DNA from: Prescottella sp. R16
Lineage (GTDB): Bacteria; Actinomycetota; Actinomycetes; Mycobacteriales; Mycobacteriaceae
Assembly: GCF_030656875.1 (NCBI RefSeq)
Contig: NZ_CP130943.1
Coordinates: forward strand, 3,720,001 to 3,784,000
Direction of reading: 5' to 3'
DNA length: 64,000 nucleotides
A model generated the notes under the pieces. That model did no database searches and was not told the DNA's origin. It worked only from the letters and a program-made list of their open reading frames with translations. Position numbers and translations under genes: made by a program. Of the stretch, positions 38,304 to 47,141 are shown in pieces. Each line of letters starts with the position of its first letter. Within the stretch, counting starts at the first letter, position 1.

Positions 38304-38915
38304 TCACCCGTACGCGCCGAGCGCGCGCTCGATGCGGTCGACGATCTGCTGCGGTTGCAGCTCCGCCGCCGCCCGCAGCTCGTCGGGGTCGATGCGGCCG
38401 ATCGCGACACCGTCGCCGACGACCTCGTCGAACAGGTCCTGCGCGATCCCACCGGACGCGAGGTCGAGCGCCGTGCACAACGGTGTGGTGATGCGCAGCG
38501 GACCGGCCCGCTCACAGTCCTCGTCACGCAGGCGGCGCCGGTGCAACGCGAGCCGGCGTGTCGGGGCCGGCGCGGACCCGGGCGTGGTCAGGTGCACGAA
38601 GCTCGGGTGCAGGTGCCCGAGCCCGTGCAGTTCGGCCGCACTCTGATGCGACACCACCGCGTTGCCCTCGAACCACGCACACCACTTGGCGTACTCCTCG
38701 AGGTCCGTGCGCGGGAACGAGGCGAGGCGGAACAGATCCCGTTCGATCCGCAACCAGGACCCCTCGGCCAGACGGCCGCCGATGTCCTCGGTGGTGCAAC
38801 CGAGCCGCAGCGCCTGCCCGGTCGTGAAATACCCCGCTTGCCGGAACGCAAGACGACGCAGATCCTCCCCCGCCTCGGGAGTCGGGTCGCGTCGCGGATC
38901 TGTCCTGCCCGCCAT
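38304..38915 (-). CDS. AbiEi-type antitoxin domain protein (orphan)
   Basis: A 203-residue protein with an N-terminal winged-helix (AFRQAGYFTTGQALRLGCTTEDI) and a following AbiEi C-terminal-like region with WLRIERDLFRLASFP and VVSHQSAAELHGLG. It matches type IV toxin-antitoxin AbiEi-family antitoxins, which are common as solitary genes in actinobacteria. No AbiEii nucleotidyltransferase toxin gene lies beside it. ATG 38915. Confidence 0.8.
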   Translation of the reverse strand: MAGRTDPRRDPTPEAGEDLRRLAFRQAGYFTTGQALRLGCTTEDIGGRLAEGSWLRIERDLFRLASFPRTDLEEYAKWCAWFEGNAVVSHQSAAELHGLGHLHPSFVHLTTPGSAPAPTRRLALHRRRLRDEDCERAGPLRITTPLCTALDLASGGIAQDLFDEVVGDGVAIGRIDPDELRAAAELQPQQIVDRIERALGAYG

Positions 38916-39028
38916 GCCCACACCCTACTGCCACAACGTGGTGCGGATCACAGTTTTGCGGACCACGATCTCCGTGCCGAATGCTGTTTCACAGAAACCA
39001 CTCAGAGTCTTCCGGGAGAATCCCTGTC

Positions 39029-39793
39029 ATGTCGGCACCAGTGAACGCACCTCAGACGCCCGCAGCACCGAAGCCCCCGCGACGCAAGGCGCTCGTGATC
39101 TCCCTGATCGTGGTCGCCGCGCTCGTCGTTGCCCTGGTCGGCGGTGAACTCTTCGTCCGGCAGCGCGCCACCAGCTGCATGGAGTCCCAGTTGCAGAGCC
39201 AGCTCGGCACCCCCGTGGACGTGAGCCTCAGCTGGAAGCCGATGCTGCTGCAGATGACGAGCAAGAACGTGCCCTACATGACGATCGACAGCTCCGGAGA
39301 CTCGTTCGGTCCGGCCAAGGGCATGCAGGTGCACGCCCGCGCCGACGACATCGACATGACCACCACCGACGACAGCAGCGGCACGATCGGCAGCTCCACC
39401 GCCGACGTGACGTGGAAGACCGACGGCATCCTCGCGACCGTGCAGTCGGAGTCGATGGGCCTGATCACCGGCGTCACCCCCGACCCGGCGACCGGCACCC
39501 TGAAGTTCAGCGTCGGCGGACTCGCCGACCTCACCGTCCGGCCGACCGTCCAGAACGGGCAGGTCGACGTCGAGACCGTGGGCGCCGAGATCCTCGGCCT
39601 GGGCCTGCCGACGTCGCTCGTCGACGGGGTCGTGCAGATCCTCACTGCGAGCCTGCAGCAGTACCCGCTCGGGATGACCCCGACGTCGCTGACCGTCACC
39701 TCCGACGCCGTCCAGCTGCGTCTCGAGGGTGGCCGTTACGTGATGCCGCCGCAGGATCCGAACGCGCCGAACGCCGGCTGCAGCATCATCTGA
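39029..39793 (+). CDS. DUF2993 (LmeA-like) membrane-anchored protein
   Basis: A 254-residue protein with one N-terminal transmembrane helix (about residues 23-44) and an exported DUF2993 domain, the family of mycobacterial LmeA that acts in lipomannan elongation. ATG 39029 follows GGGAGAA. The last 8 bp overlap the 3' end of the convergent deoC gene. Binding of a lipid or phosphoinositide in the periplasm is inferred from the family. Confidence 0.83.
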   Translation: MSAPVNAPQTPAAPKPPRRKALVISLIVVAALVVALVGGELFVRQRATSCMESQLQSQLGTPVDVSLSWKPMLLQMTSKNVPYMTIDSSGDSFGPAKGMQVHARADDIDMTTTDDSSGTIGSSTADVTWKTDGILATVQSESMGLITGVTPDPATGTLKFSVGGLADLTVRPTVQNGQVDVETVGAEILGLGLPTSLVDGVVQILTASLQQYPLGMTPTSLTVTSDAVQLRLEGGRYVMPPQDPNAPNAGCSII

Positions 39794-40472
39794 CCGGCAG
39801 ACCGTCCAGCACCGCCCGGCTGCGGGACAGTCCCAGCCGGGTGGCGCCGGCATCGATCATGGCGAGCGCATCGGCGGCGGTGCGGATACCGCCGCTGGCC
39901 TTGACCCCGAGCCGGCCGCCGACGGTCCGCGCCATCAACTGCACCGCGTGCACGCTCGCACCGCCCGCAGGATGGAAGCCGGTGGACGTCTTCACGAAGT
40001 CCGCGCCCGCCCGCTCGGCGGCCCGGCACGCCCCCACGATCGCGTCGTCGCCCAGGGCCGCCGACTCGACGATCACCTTGAGGACCGGGCCGGCGCCGAT
40101 CGCGTCCCGGACCGCGAGAATGTCGGCGTACACGGCGTCGAACTCGCCGCACGCGGCGGCACCGACGTCGATCACCATGTCGATCTCGGCGGCACCCTGA
40201 TCGACGGCGAGCCGTGCCTCGGTGGCCTTCACGAGCGAATGATGTTTCCCCGACGGGAAACCGACGACCGTCGCGACCACCGGGCCGACCGAGGTGTCGG
40301 GCAGCGGCAGCATCGACGGCGACACGCACACGGCGTACACCCCCAGCTCCCGCGCCTCGTCGACGAGGGCCGCGGCGTCGGCGTCCGACGCGGCCGGATC
40401 CAGCAGGGTGTGATCGATCATCGCGGCGACCCGGATGCGGTCCGGTGTGCGGCCGGAACTGTGGTCCGTCAT
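39786..40472 (-). CDS. deoC: Deoxyribose-phosphate aldolase
   Basis: DeoC splits 2-deoxyribose-5-phosphate to acetaldehyde and glyceraldehyde-3-phosphate. The 228-residue TIM barrel has MIDHTLLDP at the start, the proton relay [10 protein letters not shown], the Schiff-base Lys in DFVKTSTGF and the second Lys in [13 protein letters not shown] 40472 lies seven bases after CATCCT, so it may be leaderless. Divergent from purU with 55 bp between starts. Confidence 0.95.
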   Translation of the reverse strand: MTDHSSGRTPDRIRVAAMIDHTLLDPAASDADAAALVDEARELGVYAVCVSPSMLPLPDTSVGPVVATVVGFPSGKHHSLVKATEARLAVDQGAAEIDMVIDVGAAACGEFDAVYADILAVRDAIGAGPVLKVIVESAALGDDAIVGACRAAERAGADFVKTSTGFHPAGGASVHAVQLMARTVGGRLGVKASGGIRTAADALAMIDAGATRLGLSRSRAVLDGLPVR

Positions 40473-40527
40473 GTCCCGCAGGATGGCACAGCCCACCGTG
40501 TCCCGCCGACCTGCCACACTATGGCCC

Positions 40528-41415
40528 ATGAGTTCTGCTGCCTCGACCGACGACCGTCGTTACGTTCTGTCCCTGGGCTGCCCCGACCGCACCGGCATCG
40601 TGGCCCGTATCTCCGCATTCCTCGCCGAGGTCGGCGGCTGGATCGTCGAGGCCGCCTACCATGCCGACGCCGACACCGGCTGGTTCTTCACCCGGCAGGC
40701 GGTGCGGGCGTCGTCGGTGAACCTGAGCCTCGAGGAGATGCGGGAGAAGTTCGCGGCCGTCGCCGCCGATCTGGGCCCCGACACCGAGTGGACGCTCACC
40801 GACACCGGGGAACGCAAGCGGGTCGTGCTGCTCGTCAGCAAGGAAGGCCACTGCCTGCACGATCTCCTCGGCCGGGTCTCGGCCGGCGAGCTGCAGTGCG
40901 AGGTGGCCGCGGTCATCGGCAACCACCGAGACCTCGAGCCGGTCGCCCGGCGGCACGGTGTCGACTTCCACTACGTGTCCTTCCCGAAGGACCCTGCCGA
41001 ACGGGGTCCGGCGTTCGAGCAGGTCCGCAAGCTCGTCGACGTCCACGACCCGGACGCGGTGGTCCTGGCCCGGTTCATGCAGGTGCTGCCCGCCGAGTTG
41101 TGCGAGCACTGGGCCGGCCGCGCCATCAACATCCACCACAGCTTCCTGCCGTCGTTCATCGGCGCCCGCCCCTACCATCAGGCGTTCACGCGCGGCGTGA
41201 AGCTGATCGGCGCGACCTGCCACTACGTGACCGCGGAACTCGACGCCGGCCCGATCATCGAGCAGGACGTGATCCGCGTCGACCACACCGATCAGGTCGC
41301 CGACATGGTCCGGCAGGGCCGCGACATCGAGAAGCTGGTGCTGGCACGCGGCCTGCGGTGGCACCTGGAAGACCGTGTCCAGGTGCACGGCCGCAAGACC
41401 GTCGTGTTCAGCTGA
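40528..41415 (+). CDS. purU: Formyltetrahydrofolate deformylase
   Basis: PurU hydrolyses 10-formyltetrahydrofolate to formate and tetrahydrofolate. The 295-residue protein has an N-terminal ACT domain ([19 protein letters not shown]) and a formyltransferase domain with catalytic [17 protein letters not shown] and the Asp in [16 protein letters not shown] 40528 is seven bases after CACACT, consistent with a leaderless transcript. Confidence 0.95.
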   Translation: MSSAASTDDRRYVLSLGCPDRTGIVARISAFLAEVGGWIVEAAYHADADTGWFFTRQAVRASSVNLSLEEMREKFAAVAADLGPDTEWTLTDTGERKRVVLLVSKEGHCLHDLLGRVSAGELQCEVAAVIGNHRDLEPVARRHGVDFHYVSFPKDPAERGPAFEQVRKLVDVHDPDAVVLARFMQVLPAELCEHWAGRAINIHHSFLPSFIGARPYHQAFTRGVKLIGATCHYVTAELDAGPIIEQDVIRVDHTDQVADMVRQGRDIEKLVLARGLRWHLEDRVQVHGRKTVVFS

Positions 41416-41418
41416 CCG

Positions 41419-42447
41419 TCAGCCGAGGGCGCGCAGCCGCTCGATCTCGGTGTTGAACTCGTCGACCGCCTCGACGGACGTCATGTGGCCGATGCCCGGC
41501 AGGACGATCAGCCGGTCGAGGTGCTCGGTGTCGTCGAGGAGTTGCGCGAGCCGTCGGGCATGGGACGGCGGGGTGAGCCGGTCCGCGGCGCCGACGAGGA
41601 CCGTGGTGGGCACGGTGAGATTCTTCAGCCCGTCGGTGATGTCGAGGGTGCTCAGTGCCGCACCCCACCCGCCGCGGGTCTGCCGCGGGCACGCGTTCAC
41701 GATCTGCTCGCAGAAGGCGATCTCGTCGCGTGCCGAGCCGGGCGCCAGGGCGATGTACTGGATGGCACGGGTGGCCATCGGGGATGCCGGCATCGGCAGT
41801 GTCGAACCGAGGATCGCCCGGCCGACCGGCATCGGGACCCGCGGAAAGCGTTGCGGCAGTGGGATGATCGTCGTCTCGGCGACAAGTTTGTCGGTGCCGG
41901 TGCTGGCCAGCAGGATCGAGCTCGCATACTGCTCCACCTGCTCGGGGTAGCGTCGGGCCCACGCGACGATGCTCATGCCACCCATGCTGTGCCCGACGAT
42001 CTCCGCCTTGTGCCCGTCGCGCACGGTCGCGGCGAGGACCGCAGCCAGATCATCGGCCAGCACGTCGGGGCTGAGCGGCGCGGTACCGATGCCGCTGCGG
42101 CCGTGCCCGCGCTGATCGTAGGTGACGACACGGTATTTGCCGGCGAGCGCGTTGACCTGCGGATTCCAGAACTCGGTGGAACACACCCAGCCGTGACTGA
42201 ACACGATCGGCTCGGCGTCGGGGTCACCGAACACCCGCACGTGCAACTCGGTGCCGTCGGCGGAGACGACCGACAGGACCTCCGGCTCGAAGCGCGGGGT
42301 GGAGAACACGTCGGAGCGGTCCGGCGCCGCCGCCTCGGCGGATCCGGCCGATCTGCGGCGCGCCGCGACGGCGGCCGCCCCGGCGACTCCGGCGAGACCG
42401 ATCACCGTCCACCATCCCTTGCGGGATCCGAAAACACCCACTCCCAT
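41419..42447 (-). CDS. Alpha/beta hydrolase with N-terminal membrane anchor
   Basis: A 342-residue hydrolase. Residues 10-30 form a hydrophobic segment. The fold is clear: VFSHGWVCSTEFW, VTYDQRGHGRS, nucleophile Ser in IVGHSMGGMS, acid in LVGAADRLTPP and His in PGIGHMTSVEA. The sequence is of the lipase/esterase type common in Rhodococcus. No metabolic partner is nearby. Its stop is 4 bp from the purU stop. Confidence 0.87.
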   Translation of the reverse strand: MGVGVFGSRKGWWTVIGLAGVAGAAAVAARRRSAGSAEAAAPDRSDVFSTPRFEPEVLSVVSADGTELHVRVFGDPDAEPIVFSHGWVCSTEFWNPQVNALAGKYRVVTYDQRGHGRSGIGTAPLSPDVLADDLAAVLAATVRDGHKAEIVGHSMGGMSIVAWARRYPEQVEQYASSILLASTGTDKLVAETTIIPLPQRFPRVPMPVGRAILGSTLPMPASPMATRAIQYIALAPGSARDEIAFCEQIVNACPRQTRGGWGAALSTLDITDGLKNLTVPTTVLVGAADRLTPPSHARRLAQLLDDTEHLDRLIVLPGIGHMTSVEAVDEFNTEIERLRALG

Positions 42448-42506
42448 TCCCCTGTTCTATCCGGTGCGTGCCGAGTCCGTCTCGGCCGCAACATGTTCGA
42501 GTCGAC

Positions 42507-42650
42507 TCACGGTCTGCTCGGAGTCTGGTCCGGGAAGTTGCCGTCCACCCCGAGAATGTCCCGCACGCTGACGCCGGCCCCGCGGGCGAGGTCGGCGGTT
42601 CCGGCGCGGCCGACGGACCGGCGGCAGTCCATCGCGGTGAGCGTGACCAC
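42507..42650 (-). CDS. Possible 47-aa ORF coupled to the AurF-like gene
   Basis: GTG 42650 overlaps the stop of the diiron oxygenase gene by one base (TAGTG), a common coupling geometry. The 47-residue product contains a short helix-turn-helix-like stretch ADLARGAGVSVRDILG. GC3 is high. I do not recognise it; it could be a chance ORF. Confidence 0.3.
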   Translation of the reverse strand: MVTLTAMDCRRSVGRAGTADLARGAGVSVRDILGVDGNFPDQTPSRP

Positions 42651-43609
42651 TAGACGACGTGCGCCCGGCGCATGAGGAACTTCGACGGCCCGCCGATCAG
42701 TCCGCACTCGTCGAGGAATTCGACCGTGCCACGGCATCCTTCGCGAATCGTCTCGTGGTAGTGCCGATTGCCGCGGGCAGCCTTCCTGGCCTCGTCGACG
42801 TCGAGTCCGGCGGCCGCGTAGACCTGGTCGTTCACGAGACACGTGACGACGAAGTAGGTGCTGACACCGAGCACGAGTCGCTGGTACGCGCGCTTGACGC
42901 GGGACAGGTGCGCGGCGCGGCGCACCGTCTCCTCGCGCGCGAACTTGATGTGCCGCGCCTCCTCGAGGACGTGGATCCGGCTGACGGTGCGGGTGATGGG
43001 CTGAACCCGCTCGTCGCGCATGAAGTCGCGCTGCATGACGTCGAGAAGTTCCTCCACGAACAGGGTGCCGCCGTACGCGAGGGCCCCGGACGCGGTCGCC
43101 TTGAAGAGGCGGGAGGAGTTCATGATCCACTTCTTCGGCCGGTACGACGGGACCCCGAACCGCTGCGCGGATCGCGCGAACATCGTGGAGTGCCGGCACT
43201 CGTCGGCGATTTCGGTGAGCGCGAACTGGACGTGCGGGGTGGCGGGGTCGTGCGAGTAGATGTCACGGATGAGCATCTGCATGAGGATCATCTCGAACCA
43301 GATGCCGGCACCTGAGATGCTCGCGGCCTCGTGCAGGGTGAGAGTGATCCGCTGTTCCTCGGTCATCGACTCCCACAGTTCGGTGCCGTACAGGCTGCAC
43401 CATTCGGGGGTCATGCCGTAGAGGTCGTCGGGGATGGGTGCCGTCCAGTCGACCTCGACGAGCGGGTCGTACGACTTGCGGGCGGAGGAGGCGAGCAGAC
43501 GCGACGCGGTGTCCTGCCGGTCCCCGGTCCGCATGCGGCGGGACGGGGGACGCGGGGGCCGTGGATCCACTGCGGAGCCGCGACGGAAGCGCGGACGGGT
43601 GATCGACAT
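42650..43609 (-). CDS. AurF-like diiron oxygenase
   Basis: A 319-residue ferritin-like diiron protein of the AurF N-oxygenase family. Metal ligands are evident as Glu in LTLHEAASI, the E-x3-H of EIADECRHS, Glu in FVEELLDVM and the E-x2-H of VLEEARHIKF. ATG 43609 is chosen because AGGAGG lies five bases upstream. Known relatives oxidise amines to nitro compounds or act in lipid or secondary metabolism; the substrate here is unknown. Confidence 0.88.
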   Translation of the reverse strand: MSITRPRFRRGSAVDPRPPRPPSRRMRTGDRQDTASRLLASSARKSYDPLVEVDWTAPIPDDLYGMTPEWCSLYGTELWESMTEEQRITLTLHEAASISGAGIWFEMILMQMLIRDIYSHDPATPHVQFALTEIADECRHSTMFARSAQRFGVPSYRPKKWIMNSSRLFKATASGALAYGGTLFVEELLDVMQRDFMRDERVQPITRTVSRIHVLEEARHIKFAREETVRRAAHLSRVKRAYQRLVLGVSTYFVVTCLVNDQVYAAAGLDVDEARKAARGNRHYHETIREGCRGTVEFLDECGLIGGPSKFLMRRAHVV

Positions 43610-43706
43610 GGTCACCTCCTGCTGATCGGCCGCTCGCGCACGGACGCGCTCACGGGATCATCTGCCGCAGAAGTGGCAGATCAGGCCCGGTTTCGGACCT
43701 GATTCC

Positions 43707-43747
43707 ACCGTACCGCCACAATGACTGTTGTCAAGGTTTACATGTAA
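43707..43747 (-). promoter_or_regulatory. Promoter and palindrome upstream of the AurF-like gene
   Basis: On the minus strand -35 TTGACA (43729-43734) and -10 TACGGT (43707-43712) are 16 bp apart. A palindrome TTACATGTAA (43738-43747) abuts the -35 on its upstream side and could bind a regulator. A short hairpin (43661-43680) lies in the 90-nt leader. Confidence 0.65.
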
Positions 43748-43775
43748 CTTCCGGTCACCGAATACTTCGGTCCGG

Positions 43776-44069
43776 TCACCAGCGCGGACCGCGCTGGATG
43801 TCGTCGACCCGCGGGCGCACGTCGACGAGGTAGACGCACACCGCGACCACCGCGATGAGGCCCAGCATGTGCACCGCACCGAACAGGAAGATCACCAGCA
43901 GGGACGCGGCGAGGATGCCGATCCAGATCGGCTTGGTGAGCTTGTCCACGGCGGTGAAGGCATCCTTGCGCTGACGAGCGGCATGGAAGATCGCGAATGC
44001 CGCCCCGGCGAGTGCCAGCAGCTGCAGCGCGAACAGGATCAGCCCGGTGATGCCGTGAATATTGACCAC
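43776..44069 (-). CDS. DUF2516 family membrane protein (Rv0476-like)
   Basis: A 97-residue protein with three hydrophobic segments (about residues 7-27, 47-65 and 68-82) and a basic loop RQRKDAFTAVDKLTKP. GTG 44069. It follows hbhA with a 74-bp gap, as in mycobacteria (Rv0475-Rv0476). Function unknown. Confidence 0.85.
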   Translation of the reverse strand: MVNIHGITGLILFALQLLALAGAAFAIFHAARQRKDAFTAVDKLTKPIWIGILAASLLVIFLFGAVHMLGLIAVVAVCVYLVDVRPRVDDIQRGPRW

Positions 44070-44143
44070 AGGACCATCCTACGAAGCCGGGCGAGCCCCC
44101 GCGCAACCTCGTACGCGGGAGCTCGCCGGCAATCGGGCATCGA

Positions 44144-45046
44144 TCAGTTGGTGGCCTTCTTGGCCGGCGCCTTCTTCGCCGGGGTAGCGGTCTTGGCCGC
44201 CGCCGTCGCGGGCTTCGCCGCCGGAGCGGCCTTCTTGGCAGCCGGAGCCGGGGCGACCTTCTTCGCAGCCGGGGCCGGGGCCGCCTTCTTCACGACCGGC
44301 TTCGGCTCCGCGGCCTCAGCCTTCGGGGCAGCCTTGGGCCCGGCAGCCTCGACGCGCTCGGCAGCGGCGTCGACCCGGCTCTCGGCGCGCTCACCGGCGG
44401 CCTCGACGCGGCTGGCGACCGAATCGCCGGTCTGCGACAGGCGCTCGGCGACGCTGTCGCTCGCCTCGGACAGGACGACGGCGGCCTCGTCGGCGACGTC
44501 GCTGATACGTCCGGCGGCACGGCCGGCGAGCTTGGCAGCCTGCTCACCGACGGCGCGGGTCTGGCGGGCCACGGTGCCGAGGGCCTCCTCGGTCAGCTCG
44601 ACGGCGTCCCCGAACGCAGCCTCGGCGCGGCCGATCTGCTCCTCGACGGCGGGCTGCTTGCGGATCCGCTCGACGGCCTCCTCGCCACGCTCGGCGAGCG
44701 CGACGTACAGGTCGGACGCCACCTTGAGGTAGGCCTCGGCAACCTTGCGCAGCTCCTCCGCGGTGAACCGCTCGCGCAGCTCGGCGAGCTCCTCGGGCAG
44801 TTCGGCGGGCAGTGCGGCGAGACGCTCGCGCAGCTGCTCGACACCCTCGGTGACCTCGGTGGGCAGATTGGCCCAGCGCTCGCGGGCCTCGTCGAGACGG
44901 CCGGCCACGTCGGTGTTCGCGGCCTCCTCGGTGCGGGCCCGCACCTGGGACACGACGTCGGCGACGGCCTGGACGACCAGGTCACCGGTGCCGACGGCGG
45001 CGTAGAACGGCGTCTTCACGCTCTCGATGAACTTCGGATCAGTCAT
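44144..45046 (-). CDS. hbhA: Heparin-binding hemagglutinin
   Basis: HbhA is a surface-associated, lipid-binding adhesin. The 300-residue protein has a short hydrophobic N-terminus (FIESVKTPFYAAVGTGDLVV), a long alanine/glutamate-rich coiled-coil core (about residues 30-225) and a Lys/Pro/Ala-rich tail with PAAKK and PAKKA repeats like the heparin-binding region. The tail is compositionally typical, but the Lys repeats are fewer than in M. tuberculosis. It is overlapped by 8 nt by the XRE regulator gene, so they form one operon. Confidence 0.9.
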   Translation of the reverse strand: MTDPKFIESVKTPFYAAVGTGDLVVQAVADVVSQVRARTEEAANTDVAGRLDEARERWANLPTEVTEGVEQLRERLAALPAELPEELAELRERFTAEELRKVAEAYLKVASDLYVALAERGEEAVERIRKQPAVEEQIGRAEAAFGDAVELTEEALGTVARQTRAVGEQAAKLAGRAAGRISDVADEAAVVLSEASDSVAERLSQTGDSVASRVEAAGERAESRVDAAAERVEAAGPKAAPKAEAAEPKPVVKKAAPAPAAKKVAPAPAAKKAAPAAKPATAAAKTATPAKKAPAKKATN

Positions 45047-45593
45047 GCTCGGATCTCCTGTCGAGTGGTTCTGTGATCTCGCGGATCTCGTGGATCTCGC
45101 GGATCTCGTGTGCGTCGTCCGCGGCGGCCGTACCCCCCGGGGTCGTCACGGCCGTCCCGGACCGGTCCGGGTCGTTCTCCCGACAGAACGACTCGTAGAT
45201 CTCGATCAGCACCTGCTTCTGCCGTTCGGTGAGGACACCGTCGGCCAGCAGTGCGTCCCGGACCGGGCTGTGGGGGCGCTTTTCGAGAATCCCGGCCTGC
45301 ATGTACAGAACCTCGGACGAGACCCGCAGCCCCTTCGCGATCTGCGCGAGGACGTCGGCGGACGGCTTGCGCAGTCCGCGTTCGATCTGACTGAGGTAGG
45401 GGTTGCTGATCCCGGCGAGCTGGGAGAGCTGACGCAGTGACACCTGCGCGGCCTCCCGCTGGGACCGGATGAAGCTGCCGATGTCCTGAGCAGCTTCCGC
45501 GACCACCCGGGCCGTGACGCTCATGTCGGTCGCACCGTTCCCGGCCCCCTGTTCGACACTGCGGGGTTCCGCCTCGTTGGGTTCGTCGACCAT
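45039..45593 (-). CDS. XRE family transcriptional regulator (Rv0474-like)
   Basis: A 184-residue protein with an HTH of Cro/CI type (residues 38-95, key stretch VSLRQLSQLAGISNPYLSQI). ATG 45593 follows GGGAG by five bases. The downstream partner is hbhA. Mycobacterial Rv0474 has been described as a copper-responsive regulator, but this protein has only one Cys (in ESFCREND), so the same property is uncertain. An inverted repeat in its promoter suggests autoregulation. Confidence 0.87.
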   Translation of the reverse strand: MVDEPNEAEPRSVEQGAGNGATDMSVTARVVAEAAQDIGSFIRSQREAAQVSLRQLSQLAGISNPYLSQIERGLRKPSADVLAQIAKGLRVSSEVLYMQAGILEKRPHSPVRDALLADGVLTERQKQVLIEIYESFCRENDPDRSGTAVTTPGGTAAADDAHEIREIHEIREITEPLDRRSEHD

Positions 45594-45622
45594 CAGCACT
45601 CCCTGTTCCGTACGCAGAATCC

Positions 45623-45666
45623 ACGGTAGGAGCGGGTGCTAACAATTGCAAGCACTTTGTTAGCAC
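45623..45666 (-). promoter_or_regulatory. Promoter and operator of XRE regulator-hbhA operon
   Basis: A perfect 10-bp inverted repeat GTGCTAACAA (45636-45645) / TTGTTAGCAC (45657-45666) with an 11-bp spacer encloses the minus-strand -35 TTGCAA (45646-45651). The -10 TACCGT is at 45623-45628 with a 17-bp spacer. A third half-site AGCAC lies inside the spacer (45651-45655). Confidence 0.75.
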
Positions 45667-45696
45667 GTGATGGGTGTCACAGTGCGCGGGCCGGGA

Positions 45697-46965
45697 TCAG
45701 GCGAACAGCAACTGCGAGATCGTGTAGATCGCCAGCCCGGCGAGGGCGCCGACGACGGTGCCGTTGATCCGGATGAACTGCAGATCGCGTCCCACCTGGA
45801 GTTCGATCTTGCGACTGGCCTCCTCGGCGTCCCAGCGCTGCACGGTCTCGGTGATGATCGCGGTGATCTCGCCGGTGTAGTTCTCGGCGACGTACCGGGT
45901 GCCGGACACGAGCCAGCCGTCGACCTTGCCACGCAGGTCGGCGTCGTCGCGCAGGCGGATGCCGAGGTTCGCGACGTTCTCGGCGATCTTGCGGCGCAGC
46001 GTGCTGTTCGGGTCGTCGACCGATTCGGTGATGAGGCGTTTGGCGACCCGCCACGTCGCGGATGCGAGCCCGGTGATCTCCTCGCGGCCCATGATCTCGG
46101 CCTTGATCGACTCGGCCTTCGCGATGGTGGCGGGATCGTTCTGCAGGTCGTCGGCGAAGTCGATCAGGAAGCGGTTGGCGGCCAGCCGGACCTCGTGCTC
46201 CGGGTCGGAGCGCACCTTCCACGTGAACTCGACGAGCTCGCGGTAGATCTTCTCCCCGAGCAGGGCGTCGACGAACTTCGGCGACCAGGACGGCGCGTCC
46301 CGGGTGATGATGCGGTCGATCGTGTCGCGGCTGCCGAGCGCCCACTGGTGGGCTCGTTCGGCGAGCAGGTCCAGCAGCGGCAGCTGCCGGTTCTCGCGCA
46401 GCAGTTCGGCGAGCACCTTGCCGATGGGCGGGCCCCAGTCCGGTTCGGCGATGCGCCGCACGATGGTGTTGTCGATGATCGCGGTGATGTCGTCGTCGGA
46501 CAGCACCTCGACGACGCCGCGCAGCAGGGTCGAGGTCTCGGCGGCGACCCGCTGCGCGTGGACGGGTTCGGCCATCCAGGTACCCACCCGCAACGGGATC
46601 TGCGCACCGCTCACCTTCGCGGACACCACGTCGGGGGCGAGGAAGTTGTCGCCGACGAACGTGCTCAGCGACTCCCCCAGCTGGTCCTTCTTGCGTTTGA
46701 TGATCGCGGTGTGCGGGATCTTCAGGCCCAGCGGATGCCGGAACAGTGCGGTGACGGCGAACCAGTCGGCGAGCGCGCCGACCATGCCCGCCTCGGACGC
46801 CGCCCGCACGTAACCGACCCACTCGCCGGCGCCGCGCGTCTCCTGCCAGCGACAGAAGAAGTAGACGACGGTCGCGAACACGAGGAACCCGGTCGCGACG
46901 GCCTTCATCCGGCGCAGGTCACGGCGCTTGGCGGGGTCGTCGAAGGAGGACTGGTCGAACTGCAC
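45697..46965 (-). CDS. DUF445 family membrane protein (Rv0473-like)
   Basis: A 422-residue DUF445 protein: an N-terminal transmembrane helix (about 20-40), the WFAVTALFRHPLGLKIPHT motif near residue 68, a long helical central region, and a C-terminal membrane helix (INGTVVGALAGLAIYTISQLLF). Family function is unknown. ATG 46965. It lies upstream of the XRE-hbhA operon as in mycobacteria. Confidence 0.88.
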   Translation of the reverse strand: MQFDQSSFDDPAKRRDLRRMKAVATGFLVFATVVYFFCRWQETRGAGEWVGYVRAASEAGMVGALADWFAVTALFRHPLGLKIPHTAIIKRKKDQLGESLSTFVGDNFLAPDVVSAKVSGAQIPLRVGTWMAEPVHAQRVAAETSTLLRGVVEVLSDDDITAIIDNTIVRRIAEPDWGPPIGKVLAELLRENRQLPLLDLLAERAHQWALGSRDTIDRIITRDAPSWSPKFVDALLGEKIYRELVEFTWKVRSDPEHEVRLAANRFLIDFADDLQNDPATIAKAESIKAEIMGREEITGLASATWRVAKRLITESVDDPNSTLRRKIAENVANLGIRLRDDADLRGKVDGWLVSGTRYVAENYTGEITAIITETVQRWDAEEASRKIELQVGRDLQFIRINGTVVGALAGLAIYTISQLLFA

Positions 46966-46997
46966 ACCGACATTGTGCCGAAGGCACGGATCGACAC

Positions 46998-47051
46998 GGG
47001 GCCGAAGTCCGGCCGCGCCGGGGCCGAAGTCCGGCCGCGCCGGGGCCGAAG
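46998..47051. repeat. 22-bp tandem repeat, about 2.5 copies
   Basis: Copies 46998-47019 and 47020-47041 are identical (unit starts GGGGCCGAAGTCCGGCCGCG), and a partial third begins at 47042. It occupies the divergent promoter region between the DUF445 and TetR genes. Confidence 0.85.
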
Positions 47052-47141
47052 CCGACGCACATCCGGTTGCACTCGCCGAGACACGCTCCCCCGGAGCGGG
47101 CCCTGCGCACTAGGCTGATCCTCTGGATCAACCCCGAACGG

